From contig OY829326.1 of the NCBI GenBank assembly GCA_963691655.1, forward strand, positions 59,699,776 to 59,763,775: DNA of 64,000 nucleotides, written 5' to 3'. The translations under genes were made by a program, and so were the position numbers. Of the stretch, positions 48,978 to 60,899 are shown piece by piece; position 1 is the stretch's first letter; each line of letters starts with the position of its first letter. This stretch comes from Toxonevra muliebris. Its lineage: Eukaryota > Arthropoda > Insecta > Diptera > Pallopteridae. Under the pieces are notes generated by a model. The model did no database searches. It had not been told where the DNA came from and worked only from the letters and a program-made list of their open reading frames with translations.

Positions 48978-49127
48978 TTACGTATTTTGCTCTTCATCTA
49001 CTTCTAGCATCGGATAATTTAATTTTTCACTCTCTTGCAGAGCATTATCTATAAGCAATTCTCTCCACGTCTCTAAACCAAAACTAGCTAATCGACGAAC
49101 TTCTGTAAACAGGATCGGCTCTGGTAT
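48978..49127 (-). CDS. Coding-like segment, possible terminal exon, unrecognised product
   Basis: The minus strand reads 49 codons and a stop, containing EPILFTEVRRLASFGLETW, then RELLIDNALQESEKLNYP and an acidic tail EVDEEQ. The segment directly follows AATATACAAACAG, a plausible splice acceptor, in phase 0. The frame stays open upstream to 49211 without an ATG (NNELTLIYKQ precedes). The mix of charged and aliphatic residues, and codons such as CGT, CGA and CTG, is unlike the chance frames around it. It could be a host gene's last exon whose intron holds the neighbouring hAT element, or a transposon C-terminus. I recognise no family. Confidence 0.35.
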   Translation of the reverse strand: MPEPILFTEVRRLASFGLETWRELLIDNALQESEKLNYPMLEVDEEQNT

Positions 49128-49229
49128 CTGTTTGTATATTAAAGTTAACTCATTATTTCCATGCTGGGTGTGTATTGATTGGTTACTAAATATTTTGTAT
49201 TTATATAATATTTAGCTAAAAAATATATA

Positions 49230-50159
49230 CAGGGCCGTAGCCAGGATTTTTGTTCGGGGGGGAGGGGGGGCAGGTTTTCATTCGAAGAAAATTGACATTG
49301 GCTTGCCATTACTGATGATGAGCCCGACCTCAAAACAATTACCAAAAATACTATAAATAGTCAGGGGCTCATTTTTTTCAAATGATTATCAGTGGGAATT
49401 CGGGCCATGATAAGGAATCCGGATGATGATGGCTTATATTCCCGAAATTCGTGCAGTTACTGCATTGAAAGAGGTCTTCCGAGTCGGGGTGCTCTGAGCA
49501 ATAATGAGTTAAAGAATTAATTACATTTTAAGATTGTTTTTTAGAACTTTGGAGCTGATCCACTACTACTGCCCTACATGGGCTTTGCGAATAAAATGGT
49601 TCCTAGTGTTTGTGAATGAATTTTTTATACTGAACACGAATCGGAGGTCTAAACTTTCCCATCACGCCACGTTTTAGAAAAAATGGGATGGAAAACTCTA
49701 AAATAGAATTTTTGGCAATTTTTTAAAAATTGGAGAGCTGAACACTGGCGTGCTACAAACTTCGAAATCCTGAAATTATAGGCTGAATCATGCCCTTCCA
49801 AATGAGCCCTAAACCCGAAACTGTAAATCCAAAACAGTTACTGACCTAGAAAAACTATAAATGCAAAATTGCTCAGCAACACCTTCTCCTTCTGTATCCA
49901 AAGTCAAACCTCATGTCAAAGAAAACAAATCGGATCTGGTCGCATAGTGTAACTAAGATTTCAAGTTTATTTTTTGATATTGACTTTTTAGAAAGAAACC
50001 GATGGAAGTAAAAAATATTCAAAAACTGTTCAATAGATTTTATTTTGACTTTTTTTTCATCCACTGGCAATTAATATCAAAAAATAGAAGAAAGTTTCCA
50101 CATTTTGGGGGGGGGGGGGAGGTCAGAACCCCAAAAACCTCCCCCTAAATACGGCCTTG
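49230..50159. mobile_element. hAT element, complete, with perfect 8-bp target duplication
   Basis: The left end CAGGGCCGTAGCCAGG and the inverted right end CAAGGCCGTATTTAGG are terminal repeats. The flanks are AATATATA at 49222-49229 and AATATATA at 50160-50167, exact. G-tracts lie just inside each end (about 49255-49270 and 50107-50120). At 930 bp it has no transposase and is non-autonomous. Its right half is shared with 36686-37107, so the family has at least two copies here. Confidence 0.88.
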
Positions 50160-50167
50160 AATATATA

Positions 50168-51002
50168 CGTATAAACACAAACACCACCTAAGTAATGCAC
50201 AAACATAAATAAAAGCTTCACACACACACACATACTTTGTGTGATTATAATCAATTATTAGCAACTTTTTTGTTTCGATGGTTTTGCTGTTTACAAAACA
50301 TATATCATTTATTTTTATATATTGTAATTATTATTGTTAATCTATTTTGATTATATTACAATCAGAAATTCAATTTTAATTACATGCAAAATTTTTTCAT
50401 ATGAACATCGAAAGGTAACAAAAAAGCTTTGAAATTCTGAAGTTTCATATTTCATTATTAAATATTTTCTAATTGCTATGGAAATTCTCCTACCTATCTA
50501 TTCGTACTGATGAATGTATTTCCTTGAAGGCATAATATATGTATTTCTAATTAAAATATATGTCATTTATATAAATAACTGTAATTAAAATTATGTACCA
50601 CGTGCATTTGTGTTGTGATTTCCTTAAATTGTGGCAATGACATTTAATTTTATTTTATGATTCAATATTTTGTTAGTTGAACATTTTTAGTATGTGGGTT
50701 TAAACTTAATGTAAATTCGAAATTTAGTTTTTTTATGGTAATTCTTGAAAATTTTCAATTAATTTTAAACGGAATTTAAATAACCAGTAAATACGGTTAT
50801 GGAGATAGTAAAACTGTTTAAAAAGCATGAACAGAATTATTATCTTTTTTGCACAGTTTTTGGGCTTCATTCCACAACTAACATAAGAGCTGATGCGCTT
50901 AGTTTAAAATTACATGATAAAATTTTAATCAAGATTACAAGTGCAAGTGTAAATGCTCTACAGAAGTTAATTGCTTAAAAGTTTCTTAAGCTTTATGTTA
51001 CG
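50168..51002. other. AT-rich spacer with a weak exon-like frame at 50857-50978 (+)
   Basis: A good acceptor-like TTTTTTGCACAG ends at 50856. After it, an open frame of 40 codons reads LHSTTNIRADALSLKLHDK and ends at 50976-50978. In this AT-rich sequence a frame of that length is expected now and then by chance, so I do not call a gene. Confidence 0.3.
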
Positions 51003-51058
51003 TTAAGTTGGAGTGGCAGCGCAAAGTTTATCGCACTACCCACTAGACTATCGAGGTC
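51003..51058 (-). mobile_element. tRNA-Glu-derived SINE, internally deleted copy 4
   Basis: It keeps the tail fragment AGTTGGAGTGGC joined directly to the head (CACTACCCACTAGACTATCG then AGGTC). The whole body and B box are missing. Confidence 0.7.
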
Positions 51059-51394
51059 GTCTTACTCATGAACATCATTATATTCTTAGCTACAAAATTC
51101 ATCTCCATACCCAAAAATAAAGATTTACCTTTAACAAACTTAAATCCTTAATAGTCTATAAGAGTTCTAGGTCTAAAATGAGATCATCTGCCTGCTTTTC
51201 TGGCATAAACACTATAGTCCGCTTGCCTCCTACTTCCATTAAGGTCATTATCTGTGATTTGGTTAGCAAAACATATGGTCACAGATTAAAAGCTTTTAGC
51301 ATCTCTGTGATATCACAATGAGTCACTTTAGCATAATTCGGATAACTTTGACGGATGACTTTGAGTTTTTATCGAAGATAAAGCTTTTTACCCT

Positions 51395-52065
51395 CATCTC
51401 TATAAGTCGCACATTAAGGAGGCGCTAGCCATCCAAAGGCTAAGTGCATTGAGGGTGTCGTCCAGGTGCTTTCCGAATTGTATCGATATATGTCATCGCG
51501 GGCAAGCTGCCCAAAGACATACTCGCGACAGAGCTCAAGAGGCTTTATAATAAAGCAGGAGAAAGACCTCCGGGAATATTAAAAATGGAGGAACGTCAAC
51601 GATCTATATCGGAGTGGCAGCAGGCGCTGGGAATGCTCCATAAAAGGGCGATGGTTGTTTACGCTAATTCCCGACATTGCGATTTGGTGTCAACGTAGGC
51701 ACGGCATTGTAGATTTTTATATCACGAAGCTGCTAAGCGGCCATGGGTGCTTTAAGGAGTACCTGCATAGATTCGGATATGACGATGACCCATACTGTTC
51801 AACATGTCCGAATGAAAATGAAAATCAGAGGCATGCTTCGAAAATGAGAGGGAGGAGCTGAGACAAACCTTTAGCCGGACAGCAACACCGGAGAATTTTA
51901 TCACACAGATGTGAGAATCGGTGGGAAAATGGAAGACGACATGCACAGTGGTCGCGCGGATTATGATCATGCTACGCGCTACTGAAAGAGAGAAAAGGAA
52001 GGATAGATCGAGAACTGAACTGCTAGATCCGCCCCCGCGATGTAATACCAACGAACGAAAAAAAG
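51395..52065 (+). pseudogene. R1-clade LINE, C-terminal fragment with A-rich 3' end
   Basis: Plus strand: FRIVSIYVIAGKLPKDILAT (about 51470), ELKRLYNKAGERPP, SISEWQQAL, then FYITKLLSGHGCFKEYLHRF (about 51715) and CSTCPNENE. This parallels 29040-29500 in the larger R1-like copy. The 3' end at about 52055-52062 has a short poly-A run (GAACGAAAAAAAGG). It is 5'-truncated, with stops. Confidence 0.75.
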
Positions 52066-53459
52066 GTCAGAACTAAGGAGGGAAGGAGCTACATAAAGAC
52101 CATTTTTTATATAATAGTATAAAGGTTGACTTTTTAAATAATAGTAGTGCCTTTTTCAAAGAGAGTGGCCTTTTGTAAGAGCCTCTTCCTCATGTAACAT
52201 TGCCATTAATTACATGATGAAAGCATCTGCATATCTCCCATTGACTTCAAACTGAAATCAGTAGAGTTTTGACGAAATGATCACTGAATATCATATTTTT
52301 TGAAAAAAACTGAACGCTGGCCTAACTTATGAGATATAAGGACTCTCAAGCAAATGGTGTGACATCTAACTGAAACCGCTGTCTGGCTAACTCCACGAAT
52401 CCCTCAAACCCGAGAAAGCCATAGCAGGTCATAAGATACGCTTAACTATTAACATATGAAAATCATTTTTTTCACAAAATCGCTAAAAAGTTTGGGTTAG
52501 AGATAACGTGATAATAGGGATAGGGATGGTTAGTTAAAAGATTAAACTATCTTAGGCTACTTGAGGTCACTTCAAAATTCTGCCATTTACCTAAAGTTAC
52601 CAGCCTCCAATAATCACGAATTTTCCGAAACCGGAAAATGTTGCGATAGAAAACAGAAAACCAAGCTGGAACATTTAGCTTCATATCTTATCTTTTCAAC
52701 GACATTAACTTTGTATCGATCGCATTATTTAAAAGCGAGTCATAGGTTATTTACTGACATGGGTATTTTTATACCCATTCGGCTGTGGTAGTAAGTATCC
52801 GGTGCGCTTTTTGTTAATAAACAGCAACACTTATGTGTTGCTGTAAAATGCACTTGGGCAGTTATGCTAGAAAAATTTTGGAAAAAGGTGGCAAAAGAGG
52901 GCGTAATGGGTCCGACAAATTCCTAATGAATATCTAAGCAATGCAATAAGATATTTAGCTGAATTTTTTGTGTGATCAATGGAGGTGATGCATGAAATTT
53001 TATCAAAATCTTATGGCTGGAACTGGTGCCTGGCAAAAATCGGTTAGGTTGGGGATGCAGGGCCGGTTGAGCTTATTGCCGATTAACACTGATCTGGATC
53101 TAAACGTAGATAGTCATAAAGTCTTGCACCAACCTTTGTGCAGTGAAAGGGAGCAGATGGGCACTGACACTGCTAAAATTGCTTTGCCAGCTGCCAAGAA
53201 TTCGGCTACTGACGCTGAAACAAGTTATCAAAGAAAATGCGCAGCCGTAAGCTTTCAGTGCATTAAAGCAAAAAGTGTGAATGAAGTCAAGAAAGGTGAT
53301 GAAAATCAGGGTAAGGCCGGATACTAAAATTATCACTACATCAACAAGCGTTTATATGCAGAAATCTTTGGGTGAGAACAGAGAAAGTAAAGGGCACAAT
53401 GATCATAGAGCTGAAACGAGCATTTGAGTGTAGCAATGCAGAGTATTACCAGACTCGGT
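52066..53459. other. Spacer; unassigned 111-codon plus-strand frame at 52992-53327
   Basis: The frame at 52992-53327 starts with ATG (MKFYQNLMAGTGAW) and ends KKGDENQGKAGY. It lies about 130 bp upstream of a LINE RT remnant on the same strand and could be decayed 5' sequence of that element, but no motif supports it. Confidence 0.35.
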
Positions 53460-54265
53460 AGTGCTGGTACTCGGAGAAATTTGGCGAAAACTTACATTGG
53501 CGAATACTTACATTGCATCAGACATTATAAGTTACTTAATCCTTAGAAACATGATGGAAATCCACGTTTTCACAACGCCTTATCCAAATTTCACTGACTC
53601 TCTAAACACCACCGATCACCGATGTAGGGGCATCCAGTGGCAATTTAATAACCGCAACCTAAGCTACCTGGCATACGCTGACGGCATCTGTCTACTGTCG
53701 TACAACATCAACGACTTCATGTTGATGGCACAGTCGCTAAGCGATTACTCTAGACGCACAGAACTTAAAATTAACTATGCTAAAACTCAAGTGTTGAGCC
53801 TTCGAAATGACATCTCACGGATTGTTACTGCCGATCATCAGCAATTTGAAATGGTCGATAAGTTTTGTTCCCTCGGCAGCAAGTACACAAATGGATAGTG
53901 AAAATCAGATCAACAAACCTAAAACTGCCTATGGCATCTTTGCCTCCTTACAGTAAAACAACAACATCAACCTTCATACTAAGGTGCGAATTTTCAACTC
54001 AAACGTGAAAGCGGTCGCAATACTTGGAAGGTAACTGTTGCACTGACCAAGCGTTTGCAAAACTGTCGTCAAACCCTGCTTGCAGCACATTTTACGTATC
54101 TTTTTGCCGCGCAGAATCTCCAACGAAGAGCGGCTCGTAAGACTGAGATAAGAAGAAGAAAATGGAAGCGGGTTAGTCACACGCTTCGCCAAGCAAGCTT
54201 ATGCTCTGGAATCCTTTTCAACAATCAGCACGCTGAGTTGGAATACGGCGCATCACGTGGATAAA
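53460..54265 (+). pseudogene. Non-LTR retrotransposon RT/C-terminal fragment of a different clade
   Basis: Plus strand: GIQWQFNNRNLSYLAYADGI (about 53645; YADG replaces YADD, losing a catalytic Asp), LSDYSRRTELKINYAKTQVL (about 53740), DKFCSLGSKYTN. Shifted frames follow with KAVAILG and PRRISNEE, ending with EIRRRKWKRVSHTLRQ (about 54145). The end pattern RRRKW..(I/V)xHTLR is common in RTE-like and related LINEs, so it differs from both the LOA/I-like and the R1-like copies. Clade assignment is uncertain. Stops and frame changes make it inactive. Confidence 0.7.
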
Positions 54266-56319
54266 ATACATTGAAGCAGAGATATAATTCTTAAGATTAA
54301 GCTGGAACGGGTTGAAAAATTTGGCTCAAATAGGAGATAAAAGAAATCATATATTTTCCATTTCTTGGCCATCTATTTTTAAGTTAGCTCGGATTTTTTA
54401 CATATTTTGGGTTATCTATTAATAAAGGAACATAAAAAAAAAGTCTGGCAGAAAAGCGTTTTAATTGTTGAACTAGATTTATAAATTAAAAAATGTGAAA
54501 AAATTAATTTTTCACGAGATTTTTCGCAATTATTTTTACAAACTTGGCAGTACTGGAGGGTCGCTTATCATGAATTCTGGGTTGATAATTGAATTTGACA
54601 GTTGACATCTGAGAAGATGAATATCCAGTTTTTAGTTACTGATTACGAATCTGAAGTCAAAATTTTAAAATTTTCGGTCCATAATCGCAGATTTACAAAT
54701 CTGCATGGAAACTGTGTAAGTTCTAGGATTTTGGCATTCCCAAGAATTTTGTTTGATGCGAGATATGGACGAGTATTATCAGCGATCTCAAAATCATATG
54801 AACACGAGTAAAAAATATCACTGCAATTTCACGGAAAATGCGTGCTTGCAAGGGTTAAAAAGAGCGTGCCTACAACGCTAGAACAACGAAGGTACTCTCA
54901 ATGAAACAGGGCCGCAGTGAAAACGTACAATAAAATCCATTTCACACTCTTATCGCTCTTATCGAAATTTAGTTTCATGTATTTCATATTGCAGTATAGC
55001 TATCCTCAGTTTTTTTCCTCCTCTCCTAACTTCGGAAGCCCCTCATTTGTTTGTTTGTTATTCACAACCAACTTGCATATGGATTCAACCTGCTTCTATG
55101 TGTAGTTAGTGATAACAACATCAATTTAATTACATTAATCAACAAAATAGCAAATACGAAAGACTGAAGGGCAAAAAAAGAAGAAGAAAACAGCGAAGGT
55201 CGTTGTCAAATAACCACAGATACATGCATGCACACATATGCACTATACATACATACATACAAACACACATATATATGCAGATAGTTGAGGTTTTTGTCGC
55301 CGTCGTTATTGTAATTAAATTAGGGCGTACCGTACATATGTATGTACACATTTGTATTACATTCGCATATAATAAAAGGTTTACATGCATACAAGTGTAT
55401 AAGGTAAAATACAATATGAATAAATAAATATTCACCCACATGGAAAATGGTATGCCAACTAAACGAAATACTTTGTCTATTACATAGCAAAAGTAGTTAA
55501 ATTCTTTGTTTGAGTGTATGCAAGTATTCGAGATATGGAAATGTAAATATCGTCTGCAATAAAATAATTATTTTAGAACAAGTGATTAAGTGATGGCAGG
55601 TCGCCGTCGAAATTATTTGCATTACACACATACATACACATAGATCCACACTTACGTCTGTATGTAGTTGTTTACACACGCGAGAAACTTGACCTCATTT
55701 TGATTAAAACAATTACAAAAACAAGCGTGTGTGTGTGCCTACACCTACCTACACCCACTCACTTCTTCATGTATTTCTCTTTCATTTTGTGTCGGTATTT
55801 TGGTTCGTTGTATTTGCAATTGTTAATTACCCAGTTGCACAAACAGTGAGTACTCCTCAAACGATTAATGATTTCATTACTTCAAAAGAAGGGATAAACG
55901 AGCAACTCCAATACAGTAACAAAATTTTTGAATTTCACTAACACAATTTCAAAATTTTATATGGTCTATTTTTAGAAATAATGATAAACAAAGACAGCCT
56001 TATTGAGTAGTTCAAATTTGTATATCTGACTCTCTCTTGCCCAGTTAACCGTTTACGGTAGGTAGGGTAAAAACTGCCCCGCATATCTTTTTATGCATAG
56101 TGTAATATATTTTAGCCCACCTCGAAAAGTTGAAATTACTTATAATCACACAGTTCAATATTTTATTTACAGTTTCTCATTCTGCTGAAAATGATATAAA
56201 CCAAAAAAATTTCTGTGCAACTGGTGTTTTTATTTTTTTAAAATCCTGTGCATCAAAGAGTTAAAAATCAGTAACTAGTACTAGAATCAGCAAGAGTAAA
56301 AGAGACAAAATTCAAAGAC
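54266..56319. other. Spacer with TACA/CA microsatellites, no supported gene
   Basis: ACATACATACATACAAACAC lies at about 55247 and a GTGTGTGTGTG run at about 55726. A hydrophobic frame at about 55762-55850 followed by a GTGAGT donor-like site resembles a signal peptide exon but lacks an ATG in frame. An ATG frame at 54617-54811 has no motif. Confidence 0.45.
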
Positions 56320-56470
56320 AATAAATGTGTGTGCCTCAGTTGGTAAGGGCGTCGTTTAATATTCGCGATGCGAATTTTTCAGCCACAGGTTCGAGCCTGG
56401 AGAAAGACAACTCAAGAAAATAATAAAATTATAAAACGATAATAGTAAATAATAAAAAAAAATTAAAAAA
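56320..56470 (+). mobile_element. tRNA-like SINE head of another family with A-rich tail
   Basis: An A-box-like TGCCTCAGTTGGTAAGG (56336) and a T-arm CAGGTTCGAGCCTGG (56383) are at tRNA-like spacing. The acceptor stem and anticodon arm do not fold, so it is not a working tRNA. An ATAATAAAATT-type A/T-rich tail follows, as in SINEs. It is unrelated in body to the tRNA-Glu SINE. Confidence 0.45.
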
Positions 56471-56542
56471 TAATGAACGAAAATGAATATAACATTATAA
56501 TTAAAAAAACGAAATTGTGTGTTAACGAACACAAGGCAGAAG

Positions 56543-57586
56543 CAGTGGCAGTACGTCCATATAAGCCCAAAAGCCGGGCTTGCTTAAGAATTGTTAACTG
56601 AAAATTCGTACAATATGTACTTACAAAATTACTACTTTTGTTTTAACTGAAAGAATAATTTTCTTTTAAAAATTTTTATTTGTATTCCCCTGTTTTTCAA
56701 TAGCTCGTATATGTACTAAGAAAACATTAAATGTGGATTATATAAAATACACACAAGCATTCATGCTATCGCAGTTCATCAAGTTGGCTTTTACGAGACT
56801 TTTAAAATTTGAAAATGTATGTTTTCATAACATGCTATCTCGCTTATTCTTATAGGAAGTTCAATAGCTTTTTTAGTATGTACGATTCCATAAAAAGTAG
56901 CAGCATACCAATTTTCTACTACTATGTATGATTTTATATAGAACTTAAAAGCTGGCTTTCAGTTTTTGTTTGGCATTTGGTAAGTATTTACTCCACCTTC
57001 TTTTACTCCTATTTTTTTGCGCCATTAGTTTTTAGCAGAGTTTCGAACCGGTTAAATTTGGGTTCGTGTTCAGGTTCAAGCAAAAAATAACAGTGTGTTC
57101 CGGTTCAGGTTCAAATAAAAACGAGGCAAAACAAGGTTTTTCAAATAATAGTTTTACTTATTTACATCCACACATTTAGTTACTTTGCAATTTGGATTTT
57201 TTCATTCCGTTGACATTTTCTTATATTTCATAATTTGCAGTTTTATTAATAAGGTTTACATTAAGAGAAATAATCGTTTAGTTTAAAAAATAGTATATCA
57301 TTCAACGATTTGCTTTTTAAATGATACCTTTGCGGAACCTATATCAATTTAAGTCCAAAAATGCCCTTTCTACGTTCACCTCGTAAATTTATATGCTCAT
57401 TTTGTATTTTTAATGTCAATATTTTAGCACGTCTAAAAACGTTGGTAAAGTCCAAACAGAGCTCACGTATTCCTTCTTCAATGCTTCAATCGGGATTCCA
57501 TCCTTATTGCGCACTTTTAGCCTTTTTGGTTTGGTAAGAAAAATTCACTGGGCTTACCTCATCAGTAAATGCTAGGCACGCCACTG
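56543..57586 (-). mobile_element. hAT element with transposase traces and 8-bp target duplication
   Basis: The left end CAGTGGCAGTACG and the inverted right end CAGTGGCGTGCCTAG begin alike. The flanks GGCAGAAG (56535-56542) and GGCAAAAG (57587-57594) match at 7 of 8. GCCCA(A/G) segments lie just inside both ends. Near the right end the minus strand reads LKVRNKDGIPIEALKKE (about 57500) and, after a frame change, ELCLDFTNVFRRAKI and NEHINLRGERRKGIFGLK (about 57430-57340). This looks like the N-terminal part of a decayed transposase. The element is 1044 bp, so most of the coding region is gone. Confidence 0.7.
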
Positions 57587-57594
57587 GGCAAAAG

Positions 57595-59366
57595 TCAAAC
57601 TTCTTGTGAACTATGAATGAAATTTTTCAATCGCTAAATTTTTTACTTCATTGGCTTGTGTTTTTTAATTTCATTTGCTTGTGTTTCGTTTAGTTCACAA
57701 GAAATTTCACTTCTGCCTTGTGTTCGTTAATACACAACCAATTTTTTTTTGGATTAATGCTAGAACAAAAATTGCAACTCTGTACCGGTAATGTCGATGA
57801 CAATTGTAGCGAACTCTTTTTGTATGCGACATCTTCATGTAATTCCTTGGACATTTGCGCCATCTGTATGTGAAATGTATAACTGTCATTAACTTTAAGA
57901 TGGCGACGCTACACAATGTTCTTTCTGCCATAGGCGTGTGTGTGTTATTAATATGTTATATTATTGTTATATATTAAAACTATTTATGAATCGTTTATTA
58001 TATAGTTTGCTCGTGAATTCAGTTACGGAATATTGATATTTAGCCCTTTATGCACATTGCTCGACAAAATTATGTCGCATTGCAAACTTACGCGCGACGT
58101 CGCATCCAGTTGGTTTTACTCTAGGACAAGAGAAAGGAAGTTTCATTTCAAAAAAGTAAAAAAAAAATGTTGAGGGATTTGAACCTTGGCACACACAAGT
58201 GGTTACTGGCGGTTTAGACAACTAGTCATGAATTTTGTAAGGAACTATTTCGGAGTTTTGTTTTTCACTTGAGATGCAAGTGATCTCATGCTCGTAATCG
58301 TGTCCTCCTTTATTACTCCTTTTGGAGGCTAAAACGAGTACTCCATGCCCTAGACATGCAATGTTAAAAAGGAATACAAAATGCAAAAGCTCTGGAGCAA
58401 TAGGGAGTAATCGATTGCTCGCTTTGGAGCGCTCAATGATTACTCTTACGACTACGATCATCCAAAGTTCAACTGGGTACAAACTGAAATGAAAATATGA
58501 AGCACAACAAAACACATACACACACAATACCATATTGAACACATTTTACAATGTTATTAGTCATAATTGGTAATATATTGTTATTATATGTGAATATTAT
58601 TCTAATAAATAGATTCTTTTTTTATATTTGATTTTATTGGGTTACAACTCTAAACTCTAGTTCAATTGATTTACTTTTTAACAAATGTCACTAATTATAA
58701 AGTGTCGTGCGAATGTGACAATTTTTAGATTTTCTTGGAAATCTATTCTAATTGAGCCCATGAAACCCACAAAATTAAATAATTTTATATTATTAATATG
58801 ATACAATATCATTGTTGTCCAGTCCCGTCCAGAAATTACCATAACTTAAGTGCTTTCAATGAACAGTTTTCTTAAAGGTGTTCTGTTCCTCCACAAGTAC
58901 TTCTCTCTCCCACATATTTCTCAAAATCATATTGGTAACAAAGGATGTGACTTGTTAGAGTTCCGTCATCGTATTACCTGATTTGTCTCTTCGGCTATTT
59001 GGGGAGAGATTCTTAACTTGCCATAACAGATCAAAGGGTTAACAATAATGTCTTCCCCTTTTAACTCTTTTTAGAGGCTGCATTTAAGGTGAGATAAGGA
59101 TGTACATGGAAAAAACATCGATGGGGTTTTCAATGCAATTGATGTTTTCGATGCATCGAAAAAAATTAAAGAAGAAGTTTTAAAAATGAAAAAATTTTGA
59201 AAAATACATACATAGGGGAATGTCGTCTAGATTGGAACACCTGTAAACTTTTGTGAAATTTCGCATAATATCGCATGCTGAGAATTTGAAAATTATTAGA
59301 TTAGTAGTTTAGGAATTATGGGCATTTGAAAAAAAAAAATTTAGTCAAGATAGAAACACCGTAGAT
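57595..59366. other. Spacer, no supported gene
   Basis: TTTAAGATGGCGACGC at about 57895 resembles GCAAGATGGCGCC near 20055. A weak tRNA-like stretch on the minus strand at about 58147-58225 (B-box-like GGTTCAAATCCC) and GGAGTAATCGATTGCTC-type inverted pieces at 58300-58450 could be decayed repeats. Confidence 0.4.
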
Positions 59367-59677
59367 GACCTCGATAGCCTATTGGATAGTGCACTAGACT
59401 TTCATCTGGGAGGTTCGGGTTCGATTCCCGTCTTCGTCTGGTGGTTCATTTTCATAACTTTCTTATATTCACTATCAATATGAAGTGTATGAGAATTATA
59501 AGATAGTACAAGTACACATATTGGTTGGTAATGGCCACCAAGCCGATAAAAAAAATTGCCACACCGCCGTGCGGAATCGGCGTTAAACTGTAGGTCCAAC
59601 TATGTGGTATCACAATGGGCCGTTCAGGTCTAAGTGTGTCTCTCGACAGCCACTCCAACCTAAACTAACCTAACCTA
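59367..59677 (+). mobile_element. tRNA-Glu-derived SINE, copy 5 (full length)
   Basis: Head, body and tail are as in the copy at 14.9 kb, with an AACCTAAACTAACCTAACCT tail. CCGTAGA occurs just before the head (about 59359) and just after the tail (about 59684), a possible target duplication. Confidence 0.9.
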
Positions 59678-60487
59678 GGAACTCCGTAGAAAACACTAGT
59701 TTACAAATTAAAAAAAAAAAATTTCTGAGCTAAAGATTCTTTTATTTTTCTTTTATGAACTTTGGCCCCCTAAACTCGGAAATTGCGATTCGAAAAAATT
59801 TTTTTTATGAAAAACCAATCCATATAAGTTTTTGGATTTTTATAAAATTTTTTCCGAAGGAAATTTGACCGTTTTGACAATATCTCAAGAGAAAAATAAC
59901 CAATATGATTGTAAAGTCAATTACATTGTTTTCCAATCAACTCAGCATTTGATCAAAATATGAAATAAAAAACTATTTTTTGGACCAAAATTAAAATTGA
60001 AAACTCACTTAAAAAATAAGGAAGACGAGAAATCGTAAAAATATGCCCTATTTCTTACTTTTTGCATAGAGCTTGAACTTTTACCGATTTTGTACCTAGA
60101 CCAAAATTTTACTTTTTTCTATGTCTGTATTTTTCCTAATTTTTAACGTATCTAATTGTATATATATAAAAGAGTTTATATATACAGGGCGATTCGGTCC
60201 CGATGGTCAACATGAAAGTAGGTAATAGGAGAGGTCGAGACAAGTAAAAAACCGTACTGGAATGGGCCTACTTTCACCCACTTACAAGCTATAAAGGGTT
60301 AAATAATTTTCTGCTTCAGTGTTTTCGCTATAACATCTTATAATGACAACCTATTTCGAATCATTTGAAAGCTAATAAAATCACTAATATCAAGTTTTTA
60401 GTAATTGCTATGCAAGCGGTCAAACTTTACAGTGATACATCGGCAGCTTTTACATTGCATCGATGTAGTATATGTATATAGTGCATC
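59678..60487. other. AT-rich spacer
   Basis: TATACAGGGCGATTCGGTCC at 60182 looks like the outer end of a TA-flanked element, but I found no partner. Otherwise only A/T runs. Confidence 0.4.
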
Positions 60488-60652
60488 CCTAAGTGGTTGT
60501 TTACACTGGTGCAAGCATGAACGCCTTTCTGAAAGAGAGAGGTAGAAAAAATAGATAAAAAATCGTCTGTCTTTTTCTAACTCTCTATTTTTTCTACCTC
60601 TCTCTTTTCAGACAGGCATTCATGCTTGCGTCCTTGTGAACAGCCACTAAGG
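60488..60652. mobile_element. 165-bp foldback MITE (arms about 65 bp)
   Basis: The left arm CCTAAGTGGTTGTTTACA, GCAAGCATGAACGCC, GAGAGAGGTAGAAAAAATAG pairs with the right arm CTATTTTTTCTACCTCTCTC, GGCATTCATGCTTGC, TGTGAACAGCCACTAAGG. The loop is about 30 bp. A transcript would form a strong hairpin. No clear target duplication. Confidence 0.75.
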
Positions 60653-60899
60653 TGAAATGTAACGGAAATAATTTGGGTTTGTTACCTGTGATACTTTTCG
60701 ATTGGGTAGTTGGAGCGCAGCTATAGCCTGAAATGATAGAAGAAAATACACAAATAAAGATAATGTTACTTGAGTGGCAAATTCATTCTCTTTTATAAGT
60801 AGAAAATCAGTAATTCAGTGAAATGGTTTGACACGAAATTGGCGATTGAATTACCGGTCTGATCAGAACGAATATTACTCAAAACAACATATTTCAAGG

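Noticed and set aside
50857..50978. Acceptor-like site followed by a 40-codon plus-strand frame
   Set aside because: The length is expected by chance in AT-rich DNA, and no related exon was seen. Mentioned only within the spacer entry.
54617..54811. Plus-strand ATG frame of about 64 codons
   Set aside because: No motif, and the frame length is within chance.
55762..55850. Hydrophobic stretch followed by a GTGAGT donor-like site, resembling a signal-peptide exon
   Set aside because: There is no in-frame ATG, the upstream sequence is CA-rich microsatellite, and no further exon was found.
58147..58225. Minus-strand B-box-like GGTTCAAATCCC followed by a T-run
   Set aside because: There is no convincing A box or cloverleaf. 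It may be an old SINE trace.
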